Assembly: GCF_013343235.1 (NCBI RefSeq)
Contig: NZ_CP040094.1
Location: 380,501 to 444,500 of the forward strand
From: Nostoc sp. TCL240-02
GTDB taxonomy: Bacteria; Cyanobacteriota; Cyanobacteriia; Cyanobacteriales; Nostocaceae
Direction of reading: 5' to 3'
DNA: 64,000 nucleotides
In this document: positions 1 to 9,441 of the stretch, piece after piece
How the letters are laid out: the number at the start of each line of letters is the position of its first letter
Numbering within the stretch: the stretch's first letter is position 1
Notes under the pieces: generated by a model
The model's input: the letters and a program-made list of their open reading frames with translations, nothing else
Told to the model about the DNA's origin: nothing
Database searches by the model: none
Made by a program: the position numbers and the translations under genes

Positions 1-248
1 GTAGACACGATAGAATATGAATAATGGTACCAAGGAACACTGGAGAAACTCCAACCTTTGAGGCTGGTTGCACGACCAGGATATCACAGCGTCAAGCCTC
101 TACGCTGAGGAAAATACTAGTGAACAATGTTACTGCTGCAACTCTGTGTATGTACAGCAGTCAACAAGTAGACCAAAGTGGTAGAGCCGAAGTGTATAAT
201 CTAATACACTAGTGCTGGTGAAGACAAAATTATGTTTGTACGCACTTC

Positions 249-761
249 ATGATGAATCCAGGCTTTCAGTACCCGATGTTTGGGCCGGAAATACAGTGTC
301 CCCATTGTCGCCAGACTATTCCGGCGCTGACATTAACAGATACCTATTTGTGTCCGCGTCATGGCGCTTTTGAAGCTAATCCTCAAAATGGAGAGTTAAT
401 TCATTTGCAATCCGGCCGTCATTGGCGGAGGTGGAATAATGAATGGTATAGGCAGCATACTCATCCCGATGGTATTCGGTTTGAAATTCACGAAGCATTA
501 GATAAGCTCTATACCCAAGGTTATCGAGCCACAAAAGTGATTATTGCTCACCGCTATCAGGAATTGATGAGTGGCTATTTAGAACGCAGTACACCTTGGC
601 GTTCTGGACAACCAGAAGTTACCGCTGCTCGACTATACGGCTTACCCGTAGAGTTTAGCCCTGATACCTCAGAAGATCCTTGTTGGGAAGTGATTAATTT
701 TGACTTGGAAAAAGAGCCTGGTGTCCCTGTACGCTACCCTTATTTCAGGTTGTTTGAATAA
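249..761 (+). CDS. TIGR02652-type cyanobacterial zinc-ribbon protein
   Basis: 170 aa, function unknown. Near the N-terminus there is a C-P-H-C pair followed about 15 residues later by C-P-R-H-G, which looks like a small zinc ribbon. The rest is rich in W, Y, R and H (for example RHWRRWNNEWYRQH). The overall pattern matches a conserved cyanobacterial family that I know as TIGR02652; this is recognition from memory. It has no membrane segment and no signal peptide. The next gene on the same strand starts 78 bp downstream, but a tandem-repeat spacer lies between them, so an operon is uncertain. The ATG at 249 is followed at once by a second in-frame ATG at 252. Confidence 0.75.
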   Translation: MMNPGFQYPMFGPEIQCPHCRQTIPALTLTDTYLCPRHGAFEANPQNGELIHLQSGRHWRRWNNEWYRQHTHPDGIRFEIHEALDKLYTQGYRATKVIIAHRYQELMSGYLERSTPWRSGQPEVTAARLYGLPVEFSPDTSEDPCWEVINFDLEKEPGVPVRYPYFRLFE

Positions 762-762
762 T

Positions 763-836
763 GGTCATTAGTCATTAGTCATTTGTCATTAGTGAATAGC
801 AAAAGACAAATGACTAAGGACTAACGACTAAGGATT
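763..836. repeat. Short tandem heptamer repeats (STRR type), palindromic
   Basis: Repeated GTCATTA/GTCATTT units run from about 763 to 790. They are followed by complementary units (AAATGACTAAGG, ACGACTAAGG), so the spacer can fold back on itself. Similar units recur at 13236-13290 and 28910-28965. This is the short tandemly repeated sequence type typical of heterocystous cyanobacteria. Confidence 0.75.
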
Positions 837-839
837 AAT

Positions 840-1283
840 ATGCACCACGCTTCTATTCGGACTGCGAATATTCATCGAGCGATCGCTTTCTACGAACATT
901 TAGGGTTTACAATTTCGGAACGCTTTACTACAGGCTACACGCTAGCTTGCTGGATGGAAGGATTGGGCGGCAGAATTGAACTGATCCAAATTCCCGAACC
1001 AAAGCCAGCCCCAGATGCTTTTGCTGACGAGCATTATGTGGGGTATTATCATCTCTCGTTCGATTTAACTGAGATTACACCAGATTTACCTAGATGGTTG
1101 ACTAATTTGCGAGAACGTGTATTACTAGCTGCTGAGAGTCAAACCGAAGAATTACAACCGTTGAAGGTACTTTTAGAACCGACACAACAGCAAATAGGCG
1201 ATCGCATTTACGAAGTGGCTTTCATCGCTGATACTGATGGTTTACCTCTGGAATTTATTCGAGTTTTAGCAAAATTGCCATAA
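840..1283 (+). CDS. VOC (glyoxalase/bleomycin-resistance) superfamily protein
   Basis: 147 aa. It opens with the typical VOC pattern, in which H-A-S-I-R-T is followed by a helix with IAFYEHLGF, and it ends with a metal-ligand-like strand (DTDGLPLEFIRVL, Glu near residue 139). It would form one paired beta-alpha-beta-beta-beta module of a metal-dependent lyase, isomerase or dioxygenase. The substrate cannot be told from the sequence. The two HIP1 octamers inside the gene (879-886 and near 1199) fit the rest of the genome. A second, unrelated VOC gene is at 39857-40243. Confidence 0.8.
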   Translation: MHHASIRTANIHRAIAFYEHLGFTISERFTTGYTLACWMEGLGGRIELIQIPEPKPAPDAFADEHYVGYYHLSFDLTEITPDLPRWLTNLRERVLLAAESQTEELQPLKVLLEPTQQQIGDRIYEVAFIADTDGLPLEFIRVLAKLP

Positions 1284-1406
1284 TTTAGCTTTTTTCTTGC
1301 TAATATATTCTTTTTCTGCATTGTTGCCGAGGTAACAGATTTTTTTACCTCTGTGACTCACCGAAATAACTATATAACCTAATTTACAGATATATTTGCT
1401 AAGTAA

Positions 1407-2528
1407 ATGTATGGATTGTCTAGATTTTATAAATATTCCTTGCCGTTATTAATTTTAAGCTTATGGCTAGTAGCGGTTTTTTTGTTGAGCGATCAAACTG
1501 CTCATAGCCAAAATCCTGTCATATCTAATAAAGAAAAATACCAATCAACATTGCTAGTAAAAAGAATAATGCCCTCAACACTGACAGAAAATGTCCGTAA
1601 GACAGTGCTGGAAAATGGTTTAACTGTCCTAACAAAGGAAGTGCATACTGCGCCAGTGGTGACGGTGCAGGTGTGGTACAAGGTTGGCTCACGTAACGAA
1701 GAACCAGGCGTGAATGGCATTGCCCACCAGTTAGAACACCTCATGTTTAAAGGCACGAAAAATCGTCCGATTCAATTTGGCCGTTTGTTTAGTGCTTTAG
1801 GTAGTGATTCCAATGCTTTTACCAGCTATGACCAAACTGCATATTACGGTACTGTGGAACGAAACAAGCTAAAAGCGCTCTTAGTGCTGGAAGCAGACAG
1901 AATGCAAAATTCCCAGATTGAGCCAGAACAACTGGCGAGTGAAAAGCGAGTAGTAATTTCTGAATTGCAAGGTTACGAAAATAGTCCAGAATATCGCCTC
2001 AACCGCGCCGTCATGCAGGCAGTGTTTCCTAATCATGCTTATGGGTTGCCCGTAGGTGGTACTAAAGCTGATGTCGAGAAATTTGAAGTTGAGCAAGTAG
2101 AAAAATATTACCGTAATTTTTACAGCCCCGATAATGCTGTCTTAGTGATTGTTGGAGATTTTCAAACTGCAAATACCCTCGAAATAATTAAAGAGGTGTT
2201 TGGTAAATTACCAAGGAGGCAGGGGGCAGGAGGCAGGGGGGCAGGGAACAGGGGGCAGGGGGGCAGGGGAAGCAGGGGAGGCAGGGGAGGCAGGGAAAGC
2301 AGGGGGAGAAGAATTAATAACCAAAAGCCCAATTCGCAATTCCCAATTCGCAATTCCCAATTCGCAATTCCCAATTCGCAATTCCCAATTCCCCACTCCC
2401 ATAGTATTGCGAGAACCGGGAGCAGGGCGACTGTTACAAGTTGTGTATCCGCTACCAGATGCGAATCAACCAGATGTGCCAGCGCTGGATGTGATGGATT
2501 ACATCTTTACAGAAGGACGGAATTCTAG
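1407..2528 (+). CDS. M16 zinc metallopeptidase, N-terminal part (frame broken)
   Basis: Pitrilysin/processing-peptidase family (M16). An N-terminal hydrophobic segment (residues about 9-27) predicts export. The inverted zinc motif H-x-x-E-H is present in [14 protein letters not shown], and the downstream Glu region ([18 protein letters not shown]) follows as expected. Family-like sequence runs to about 2215 ([10 protein letters not shown]). The frame then enters a G-rich and 14-bp repeat tract, and everything after it is an out-of-frame tail ending at 2528. The true continuation is in the +1 frame from about 2400 (the entry at 2200-4344). The original protein was therefore a single two-domain M16 peptidase of about 900 residues or more, broken here by repeat-driven frame loss. 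Confidence 0.8.
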   Translation: MYGLSRFYKYSLPLLILSLWLVAVFLLSDQTAHSQNPVISNKEKYQSTLLVKRIMPSTLTENVRKTVLENGLTVLTKEVHTAPVVTVQVWYKVGSRNEEPGVNGIAHQLEHLMFKGTKNRPIQFGRLFSALGSDSNAFTSYDQTAYYGTVERNKLKALLVLEADRMQNSQIEPEQLASEKRVVISELQGYENSPEYRLNRAVMQAVFPNHAYGLPVGGTKADVEKFEVEQVEKYYRNFYSPDNAVLVIVGDFQTANTLEIIKEVFGKLPRRQGAGGRGAGNRGQGGRGSRGGRGGRESRGRRINNQKPNSQFPIRNSQFAIPNSQFPIPHSHSIARTGSRATVTSCVSATRCESTRCASAGCDGLHLYRRTEF

Positions 2529-4344
2529 ACTTTATCAAGCCTTGGTGGAATCAGGTTTAGCTAGTGAAGTTACAGCATCTGTTACCAGTTTGCGAGAAGC
2601 TGGCTGGTATGAGGTTTTGGTGACGGCTGGATCTAAAAAAGATTTGAAAAAAATTGACTCAGTGTTGAGTAGCGCGCTCGCAAATGCAGCAGAAAAAGGC
2701 GTGACAACTGAGGAAGTAGAACGAGCCAAAACCCAATTAACAGCAGATGTGATTTTGAGTAACCGTGATATCACCTCTCAAGCAATGCGATTGGGTAATG
2801 ATGAGACAACTGTTGGTGATTATCACTATACAGAACGCTATTTGACTGCTGTTCGTCTGGTGAAGCCGACGGATGTTGTCGCTGTTATTAACAAATACCT
2901 CACAAAAGAAGCTCGGACAGTAGGCTTTTTTGAACCAACTCAAAAGCAGATTACAGGGGTTGGCGACAAACCAGACTCAGCCCAAACTACAGAAAATTTC
3001 TCTCCTGGCGTGCCTGTGCTTCCTTCTGAGGTGGTGAAATACTTACCACCCGTAGATTTGGCTACAGATGCGATTGCCCAAGTTTTACCACAGGAATTTA
3101 AACTTACCAACGGACTGCGGATATTACTGTTACCTGATAATAGTACTCCCACCGTAACTCTAAGTGGCTATATTCAAGCCGGGACAGAATTTGATCCAGA
3201 TGATCGAGCAGGATTGGCTGCTTTTGTGGCAGATAATTTGCTAAATGGTACTAAGAGCAAAGATGTCTTAACTATTGCCAAAATATTGGCAGAACGAGGG
3301 GCGAGTCTAAACTTTGAAGTACATCGTGAAGGGGTACATATCGAGGGCGATAGTTTAGCGGGGGATTTGCCAGTAATTCTAGAAATATTGGCAGATGTTG
3401 TTAAAAATAGCACTTTTCCCGCACAAGAATTAGAATTGCATCGCCAACAAACTTTAACAGATTTGCAACTGGAATTAGATGAGCCATCAGAAGTGGCCAG
3501 AAGAATATTTGTGCAGTCAATTTACCCGAAAAAACATCCTTTACATACTTTTCCCACGGAGGAGAGTTTACAGCAGATTCAACGCCAGGATGTGATCGAT
3601 TTCAAAGCTAAACATTATCGTCCAGATACGACAGTGTTGGCATTGGTGGGAGATTTTGATGTAGACAAAGTGCGATCGCTCATTCAAAATGAGTTTGGTA
3701 ACTGGGAAGTTAGCGGCCAAGCACCCACATTAAAATATCCTCCGGTATCAATGCCGGAGAAAATAGTGAATGTCAACACAGTTTTACCAGGTAAAGCCCA
3801 AGCTGTGACATATATGGGTTACACAGGTATTAAGCGTTACGATCCTAGGTTTCACACAGCCTTAGTATTGAACCAGATTTTGGGAGGCGATACTTTATCT
3901 AGTAGACTGGGTGCAGAAGTACGCGATCGCCAAGGTTTGAGCTATGGAATTTATAGCTACTTCCAAGCCGGGAAGAATGCAGGCACATTTTTGATAGAAA
4001 TGCAAACTAGTCCAGCAGATACTAGTCTAGCGATCGCTAGTACTCGCCAAATACTACAGCAAATCCATCGAGAAGGTGTCACCGCACTAGAAGTAGAAAC
4101 AGCTAAACGCACCCTCATCAGCAACTACAACGTTTCCCTGGCAAACCCAGAAGAATTAACAGATAGAATTCTGATGAATGAAGTGTATGGACTAGATAAA
4201 GTAGAATTGCACACCTTTACTGACAAACTCCAGAAAGTTACCTTTGAGCAAGTTAATCAAACGGCTCGTGAATTACTCCACCCAGATCAAATCGTAGTTG
4301 TTACTGCTGGGCCATCTGTGTTAGCAGAGAAAAGCATTAGGTAG
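2200..4344 (+). CDS. M16 metallopeptidase, C-terminal part (frame broken)
   Basis: Family-like sequence begins after the repeat at about 2400 ([19 protein letters not shown]) and runs to the stop. It holds the end of the first M16 domain (M16_C, with the [14 protein letters not shown] signature) and then a complete second domain. The second domain lacks the zinc motif: where the first half has HQLEH, this half has [12 protein letters not shown]. It is therefore the non-catalytic partner half, as is usual in fused M16 proteins. The nominal TTG start at 2200 lies in the upstream domain in the wrong frame and is not a natural start. Gain of one 14-bp unit, or loss of two, would restore a single frame with the upstream part. 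Confidence 0.8.
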   Translation: MVNYQGGRGQEAGGQGTGGRGAGEAGEAGEAGKAGGEELITKSPIRNSQFAIPNSQFPIRNSQFPTPIVLREPGAGRLLQVVYPLPDANQPDVPALDVMDYIFTEGRNSRLYQALVESGLASEVTASVTSLREAGWYEVLVTAGSKKDLKKIDSVLSSALANAAEKGVTTEEVERAKTQLTADVILSNRDITSQAMRLGNDETTVGDYHYTERYLTAVRLVKPTDVVAVINKYLTKEARTVGFFEPTQKQITGVGDKPDSAQTTENFSPGVPVLPSEVVKYLPPVDLATDAIAQVLPQEFKLTNGLRILLLPDNSTPTVTLSGYIQAGTEFDPDDRAGLAAFVADNLLNGTKSKDVLTIAKILAERGASLNFEVHREGVHIEGDSLAGDLPVILEILADVVKNSTFPAQELELHRQQTLTDLQLELDEPSEVARRIFVQSIYPKKHPLHTFPTEESLQQIQRQDVIDFKAKHYRPDTTVLALVGDFDVDKVRSLIQNEFGNWEVSGQAPTLKYPPVSMPEKIVNVNTVLPGKAQAVTYMGYTGIKRYDPRFHTALVLNQILGGDTLSSRLGAEVRDRQGLSYGIYSYFQAGKNAGTFLIEMQTSPADTSLAIASTRQILQQIHREGVTALEVETAKRTLISNYNVSLANPEELTDRILMNEVYGLDKVELHTFTDKLQKVTFEQVNQTARELLHPDQIVVVTAGPSVLAEKSIR
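2217..2397. repeat. In-gene low-complexity insert: G-rich tract and 14-bp tandem repeat
   Basis: 2217-2308 is a run of GGGGCAGGGG-like units. 2328-2390 is 4.5 perfect copies of the 14-mer CCCAATTCGCAATT, starting at 2328, 2342, 2356 and 2370, with a partial copy at 2384. Both types normally sit in spacers of such genomes, but here they lie inside the M16 coding region. Because 14 is not a multiple of 3, every change in copy number shifts the reading frame. Confidence 0.9.
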
Positions 4345-4442
4345 ATATGGGCGCTGGGCATGGATAATAAAGAATAGGTACGGTTTTTCCCGCTACCTAT
4401 AAATTGTTCCTGCTCATCAGCATTGCCTTTTGAGAACTACCA

Positions 4443-4967
4443 ATGAAAATTTACAACCATTTATACCAAATTTTAATTACATCTCTGACTTTTCCAAATA
4501 TTGCTTGGGTGCAAATATTACGGCAGAGCTACGTAATATTTGCGTTGCTCCTGAGCTTAAATTTCATCAGTGCGACTCCAGCAATGGCGGCAAATTTTTC
4601 TGTTGATTTGCTGAAGCAACCAGCTACAGAAATTACAATTAGCTTGGGTAATTCAGCTAACGAACTCAAATTTGAGCCAAATCATCTGGAATTCGAGGCT
4701 GGCAAACGCTATCAACTCCGGCTTACCAATCCCAGCCAACTGAAGCACTATTTTACTGCTAAAGACTTTGCCGATGGCATCTGGACACAAAAAGTCCAAG
4801 CAGGCAAAGTAGAAATTAAAGGAGCTATTCACGAACTGGAACTCAAGCCGGGTGCTGAGGCAGAATGGGTATTTGTGCCCTTAAAATCTGGAACTTATGG
4901 CTTACGTTGTTCAATACCAGGACATACGGAAGCAGGTATGACTGGAGAAATTGCCATTAGTAATTAA
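4443..4967 (+). CDS. Secreted cupredoxin (plastocyanin/azurin-like)
   Basis: 174 aa. A signal peptide ends near the AMAA sequence at residues 47-50, which predicts a periplasmic or lumenal protein. The mature domain keeps all four type-1 copper ligands in order: H102 (LKHYF), C156, H161 and M166 (CSIPGHTEAGM). It is therefore probably a blue copper electron carrier or copper-binding protein. It is longer at the N-terminus than plastocyanin and lacks plastocyanin's usual sequence around the ligands, so I do not name it petE. The gene stands alone, about 100 bp after the M16 gene. Confidence 0.8.
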   Translation: MKIYNHLYQILITSLTFPNIAWVQILRQSYVIFALLLSLNFISATPAMAANFSVDLLKQPATEITISLGNSANELKFEPNHLEFEAGKRYQLRLTNPSQLKHYFTAKDFADGIWTQKVQAGKVEIKGAIHELELKPGAEAEWVFVPLKSGTYGLRCSIPGHTEAGMTGEIAISN

Positions 4968-5246
4968 AAATTATTCGACTCAGTATTTAATAACCGTCTA
5001 GTGTTTCAATTAAAGATAATTGAGCTAAATCGTCTAGTGGAGAGCAAAAATAAGTTAGGGCGATTTTGTTTGAAGTCTAAAATATCAGGAGTAAGTGAAT
5101 ATGTTATTCTGTATACATTAGTGACTAAATTGCAAGAATCCCGATCGTGGATTGAAATAACTTAAATTATAGATATTATTTCTCAAGTAATCTAGAGAAA
5201 GCATTCATACTTCATCGGCAAAGCCACCAGTAATTATTAATTTCCC

Positions 5247-6074
5247 ATGAACATTTTCAGTAACTTACTTTCTCAAACAACTCAGCCTGCAACATCAAAA
5301 AAAAAGGGACGAGGAATTGAAATTAAATCGTCGCGTGAAATTGAAATCATGCGACAATCATCGGCAATTGTGGCAACTGTGTTAAAAGAAATTTCCGAGC
5401 TAGTAAAGCCAGGAATGACAACGGCTGATTTAGATGCTCACGCGGAAAAACGCATCCGCGAAATGGGTGCAACACCGAGTTTTAAAGGATATCACGGTTT
5501 TCCTGGTTCTATCTGCTCCAGCATTAATAATGAAGCAGTGCATGGCATTCCTAGCCCTAAAAAAGTGATTCGTGTGGGGGATGTATTAAAAGTAGATACT
5601 GGCGCTTATTACCAAGGCTTTCATGGTGATTCTTGCATTTCAATTGCTGTCGGTGAAGTGACAGAAGAAGCTGCTAAATTAATTCGCGTAGCAGAAGAAG
5701 CTTTATTTAAGGGCATTGAACAAATAAAGGCTGGTGTATACCTGCTTGACTTAGCTGGAGCAATTGAAGACCATGTGAAAGCGAACGGCTTTAGTATAGT
5801 CGAAGAATTCACTGGACACGGTGTTGGTCGTAATTTGCACGAAGAACCTTCAGTATTCAACTACCGTACCCGCGAGATGCCAAATGTGAAACTCCGTGCG
5901 GGGATGACGCTGGCAATTGAGCCAATTTTAAATGCGGGTTCTAGACATACCCGGACATTATCTGACCGTTGGACAGCAGTCACTGTGGATAATTCTTTGT
6001 CAGCTCAGTTTGAGCATACAGTGTTAGTTACAGACACGGGTTATGAGATTTTGACTGACCGTTCTAAGGTGTAA
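5247..6074 (+). CDS. map: Type I methionine aminopeptidase
   Basis: 275 aa. It removes the initiator Met from nascent proteins in the cytosol. The dinuclear-metal ligands are visible in order: two Asp ([15 protein letters not shown]), His ([13 protein letters not shown]) and two Glu (AIEPIL, FEHTVLV), plus the substrate His in [20 protein letters not shown]. An N-terminal extension of about 25 residues, rich in Lys and Ser/Thr, precedes the catalytic domain. The start at 5247 keeps this extension. It faces the converging desaturase-like gene, with a hairpin at 6147-6178 between them. Confidence 0.93.
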   Translation: MNIFSNLLSQTTQPATSKKKGRGIEIKSSREIEIMRQSSAIVATVLKEISELVKPGMTTADLDAHAEKRIREMGATPSFKGYHGFPGSICSSINNEAVHGIPSPKKVIRVGDVLKVDTGAYYQGFHGDSCISIAVGEVTEEAAKLIRVAEEALFKGIEQIKAGVYLLDLAGAIEDHVKANGFSIVEEFTGHGVGRNLHEEPSVFNYRTREMPNVKLRAGMTLAIEPILNAGSRHTRTLSDRWTAVTVDNSLSAQFEHTVLVTDTGYEILTDRSKV

Positions 6075-6146
6075 TTGTTAGTTTTAATTATCTGTTGTTA
6101 AGAGAGGTAAAGCAATTCTATAATCTTTAAATGATAAAAGCACAAG

Positions 6147-6178
6147 GGAGATAAGGAAAAATTTTCTACCTTATCTCC
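6147..6178. terminator. Hairpin between converging genes
   Basis: A perfect 10-bp stem, GGAGATAAGG (6147-6156) with CCTTATCTCC (6169-6178), encloses a 12-nt A/T-rich loop. It lies between map (+) and the desaturase-like gene (-). There is no long T-run directly after the stem, so a strong intrinsic terminator is not proven. Confidence 0.5.
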
Positions 6179-6222
6179 TCAATGCTTAAAATTTTTAAAG
6201 GGGTTGTCTAATTCCTACTTAC

Positions 6223-7134
6223 CTATTCAATATTAGTAATTGGACATTTACCTGTAAGCATATCTTTGAGGATTACTAAATATTCACTAAATGAAATATA
6301 TACTGTTTCGTCTGGTAGAGCATTTATTTGAGGAAATGGTCGAGTATAAATATTAGATAGAGAGTGATGTAATGAATGTTCTAGGCAATGATTATGGGTG
6401 ATAAACAGAAAGAACCTTTCTAAAATACCAGAAGGTTTTAAGTTTCTGGTTTTTAAATTACGCTCTTTTAAATTACCTTCTATAATAAGATTTCCATGTT
6501 CTATGAGTTCACAATGGTGAACTATAAAAGATCCCATCCAACAGATAATAAGATAAGAAATTATAATTTGACTTGTAGTTACTCCTAATAGTACGTGCGA
6601 AGTGTAACCAATCCCACCCCAAATAAAAATCCGCATCCAAATAGAAATTATTAGTTTCTTAAAGTAATACTGCTGTTTAAGTTTTTGGTTCTTCAATATT
6701 TGGAAGTCTGCCACAATAAAAACAAACATTTTCCCTAAACATATTTCCGAAAAGTTATAAATAATTCGCAATAATTTATTCTTAATCTCTCCTAAAGGAT
6801 GAAACTCCATATCGTTGTAAGTATTCACTTGAGTATGATGAGAAGGATGTACTATCTCAAATGTTTGCGGATCGATAAAAATCATCCAAGACAATATTAA
6901 ATAAAAAAACTCATTGTCGATGCGGGGTAAATATTCATGCCAACATTCATGCACAAACTGTGCTAGTAAACAGAGAATATAAACTCCTGGGAAAATTATA
7001 AAAAAGATTGAAAAAATATTTATTGAAGCATAAACATAAGGCAAGAAAAATAGATATATCACCCAAGCTAGTGAAGCAGTAAAAACTTTTACGGTTTCTT
7101 TATTGATTAATTGAATATTAGCAATAACTGCCAT
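6223..7134 (-). CDS. Membrane fatty-acid-desaturase/hydroxylase-like protein
   Basis: 303 aa with several hydrophobic segments. Histidine boxes of the membrane di-iron family are present: H-E-C-W-H (residues about 63-67), H-P-S-H-H (about 97-101), H-H-C-E-L-I-E-H and, near the C-terminus, L-E-H-S-L-H-H. This points to an O2-dependent desaturase, hydroxylase or ketolase of the FA_desaturase superfamily acting in the membrane. The substrate (fatty acid, carotenoid or other) cannot be assigned. The gene is distinctly A+T-rich compared with its neighbours and has no operon partner, which may indicate acquisition. Confidence 0.7.
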   Translation of the reverse strand: MAVIANIQLINKETVKVFTASLAWVIYLFFLPYVYASINIFSIFFIIFPGVYILCLLAQFVHECWHEYLPRIDNEFFYLILSWMIFIDPQTFEIVHPSHHTQVNTYNDMEFHPLGEIKNKLLRIIYNFSEICLGKMFVFIVADFQILKNQKLKQQYYFKKLIISIWMRIFIWGGIGYTSHVLLGVTTSQIIISYLIICWMGSFIVHHCELIEHGNLIIEGNLKERNLKTRNLKPSGILERFFLFITHNHCLEHSLHHSLSNIYTRPFPQINALPDETVYISFSEYLVILKDMLTGKCPITNIE

Positions 7135-7597
7135 ATTTATTTCCTCGCAATAACAAGTTTAAGAAGAACTAACACTTTTTCAACTTTCATTGTTCATTAA
7201 ATATTAACCATAAACTCGAAAAATATGCTATTTAAATTCAACAATAGCTCACAATTATTAGACATAATACTTAATACTTTAGCTAGAAAATATAAGTTTT
7301 AATTTTTACACTATCTAAATTTTTATAGACATAATACTTAGTGAATATTAAACCTGTATTATAAAATAGTGAATTATCTTTGACAACTCTGCATACCTAA
7401 TCTGCCAATAATTTTCGGATAAGTACCATCAGTCTTGAAACATAGGGCTAAAATCCATGAAACTTCATGAGTAAAAATCACTACAAAACCTTAAACGGAA
7501 GGTATTGGGAAGGCGAAGTGTCTATTCGTTTACTTTACGTCTTTCGGCTTTTAAAAACGCTAGTATTTTACGCAAAGCTGTACTAATGAATATAGAC
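7135..7597. other. A/T-rich gene-free spacer upstream of the desaturase gene
   Basis: No convincing gene. A 15-bp direct repeat TAGACATAATACTTA occurs near 7259 and again near 7327. A 39-codon ORF at 7467-7586 has no supporting feature. The stretch holds the promoter region of the desaturase gene and ends at the MITE-like element at 7598. Confidence 0.5.
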
Positions 7598-7733
7598 CAA
7601 TACGGTTCATTTAGTGCCAAAAATCTTAAACTGTGTAGGTTGGGTTAAGGAACGAAACCTAACATTTTTGCTGGTTTGTTGGGTTTCACTTCGTTCAAAC
7701 TAACCTACGATCATCCTTAACTGAACCGTGTTG
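7598..7733. mobile_element. MITE-like element (136 bp) with 10-bp flanking direct repeats
   Basis: The termini are inverted repeats: CAATACGGTTCA (7598-7609) and TGAACCGTGTTG (7722-7733), 11 of 12 matching. The 10-bp sequence GAATATAGAC lies directly outside each end (7588-7597 and 7734-7743), which is the pattern of a target-site duplication. Inside is a second palindrome, GTAGGTTGGGTT...AACCTACG, near 7637-7709. There is no transposase ORF, so it would be a non-autonomous element moved in trans. Confidence 0.75.
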
Positions 7734-7758
7734 GAATATAGACGGGAAGTTTAATTTT

Positions 7759-9240
7759 TTAGTTTTGCATTATTTTACTGATATTCGCATAGTTAATTTT
7801 ATAAATAGGAAGCGTTTCTTTAGCCTGTATAGAGACAGATGTACTCTCTGGAATTGCTTCTAATAAATTGATTGCTTGCTCCCATTTATTTTTTGCTTGC
7901 TGCTGAATTAGTAGTAAATGATGCGAATTTTGTACCAATAAATTAGCTTCTATTGCTAGCTTTTGGGCTGATTCTAAGTTTGCTACAGCTTTCTTTTCAA
8001 TTAAAACTCTTTGAGTGATAGATTTATAGTTAATCTGATAGTACGCTAATTTCTTCTTTGCCTTGTCATAAACTGATGTTTCATCAGGAATGCTATCTAA
8101 CAACATTATTGCCTGATGCCATTTAGTTTTTGCTTGTTGCCAGACTTTTAGAGGATGCGGTGGTTTTTGAACTAGAGAAGCAGCCTCCATACCGAATTTT
8201 TGAGCAGATTTAAACTTAGCACTTGCACTTTCTTCTTGAGTTGAACTTAGATTCATCTGCTGCCATTGGAGACTTTGTTCTTTAATTTTCCAGCTACCAA
8301 AACCCAAGACTAATAAACTTGAGACTACAATCAAAACCGAACGTAGTATCTTGGGTGTCGAAAACTTTGGTAATATTTGTATATGCTGGCTAATAGTTAG
8401 TTTATTATGATTTTCTTGTTCTATCTTTTTTAGGGCTTGTTCTGCCTGTTCTCTTAAAGTTTCACCCTGAATAATTAAAATAGCAATTTGTTCTTGGAGA
8501 TGATCGCAATCATTAAGAATATCGGTCAATTCTTGAAATTTACTGTCACTCGATATAATTAACTCGTGGTCATCATCTAACCATTCTAAGGCAAAGCCAG
8601 ATTTCCCACAAAAAGCAGATACTCCTAATAAAATGTTTAATAAGCTACGACTGTTTTTAATAGTATTAAAAATATAATTTAAATTCTGCTTTAGTTGTAA
8701 TAATTCATCTTGATAATTATTGATTTTTTGAATTTGATTCTCTAAAACATGAAAATTTTCAAAGACTAAAATAATTTTTAAGTTTTCAGAAACTACCTGC
8801 AATTGTGCAAATAAGCTGAGATGATTAATATTAGAATTTAGTTGATTGACTAAACTATCATCACTGAGAATATCAGCAGCTATTGCTTGCAAAAAATAAC
8901 CCCATTCTATCCAGTCATCGATTTTGGATTGTAAATCAGTCAATGAGATTTTAGTTTTTGAGTGTCCAAATTTTTCGGCGATCGCTGGATCTACTAATCC
9001 AACGCTAGGTAGAAACAAACTAGCTACAGTACCTATTTGAGGAAGTGTAGCGATCGCAGAATTTTTGACGTTCTCCAATCTCAATTCCTGAGCAATTAAT
9101 TTTTTAATATTTCGTAGTTGTTCTTGAGCATTATTGATTGAGATAATTTGTTCCATGATTTTATTAGAATCGCCAATAGTCAGTTTTAGATTCTGAACTA
9201 GTGTTGGCAATTCGCTAACAAGTATTTCTAGGTTAGCCAT
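7759..9240 (-). CDS. Membrane-anchored coiled-coil protein with helical C-terminal repeats
   Basis: 493 aa, not assigned to a named family. Residues 1-290 are mostly helical and coiled-coil-like, rich in N, Q, K and L. A single hydrophobic segment follows at about 300-320 (LRSVLIVVSSLLVLGFGSW). Two similar repeats of about 70 residues then follow: SAQKFGMEAASLVQ...LLDSIPDETSVYDKAKKKL and SAQKLAIEANLLVQ...LLEAIPESTSVSIQAKETL. The W-x-x-A-I-x-L-L-x-x-I-P signature recurs in the 690-residue protein at 34475. It could be a scaffold or envelope protein; no catalytic motif is visible. Confidence 0.65.
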   Translation of the reverse strand: MANLEILVSELPTLVQNLKLTIGDSNKIMEQIISINNAQEQLRNIKKLIAQELRLENVKNSAIATLPQIGTVASLFLPSVGLVDPAIAEKFGHSKTKISLTDLQSKIDDWIEWGYFLQAIAADILSDDSLVNQLNSNINHLSLFAQLQVVSENLKIILVFENFHVLENQIQKINNYQDELLQLKQNLNYIFNTIKNSRSLLNILLGVSAFCGKSGFALEWLDDDHELIISSDSKFQELTDILNDCDHLQEQIAILIIQGETLREQAEQALKKIEQENHNKLTISQHIQILPKFSTPKILRSVLIVVSSLLVLGFGSWKIKEQSLQWQQMNLSSTQEESASAKFKSAQKFGMEAASLVQKPPHPLKVWQQAKTKWHQAIMLLDSIPDETSVYDKAKKKLAYYQINYKSITQRVLIEKKAVANLESAQKLAIEANLLVQNSHHLLLIQQQAKNKWEQAINLLEAIPESTSVSIQAKETLPIYKINYANISKIMQN

Positions 9241-9441
9241 AAATACCTCTTAGGGATTTGTCGAAAGTTTATGCGAAACAATTAAAATAGCTGGAGTAAG
9301 AACACAACCACACATCAAGGCATCCTAGTTGAGTGATAAATCTTAGGATCTATAAAATGTATAATTCCCGTAAATCCTGGTAAAGTAACAATTTCAGTTT
9401 CAAAATCCCAGAGAAAGACAAAATTACCCATTCACTAACCT

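Noticed and set aside
24..212. 62-codon ORF at the window start
   Set aside because: No family features, no ribosome site and stem-forming sequence across it; treated as non-coding.
7467..7586. 39-codon plus-strand ORF before the MITE
   Set aside because: Low-complexity product with no conserved pattern; its stop falls just before the element's flanking repeat.
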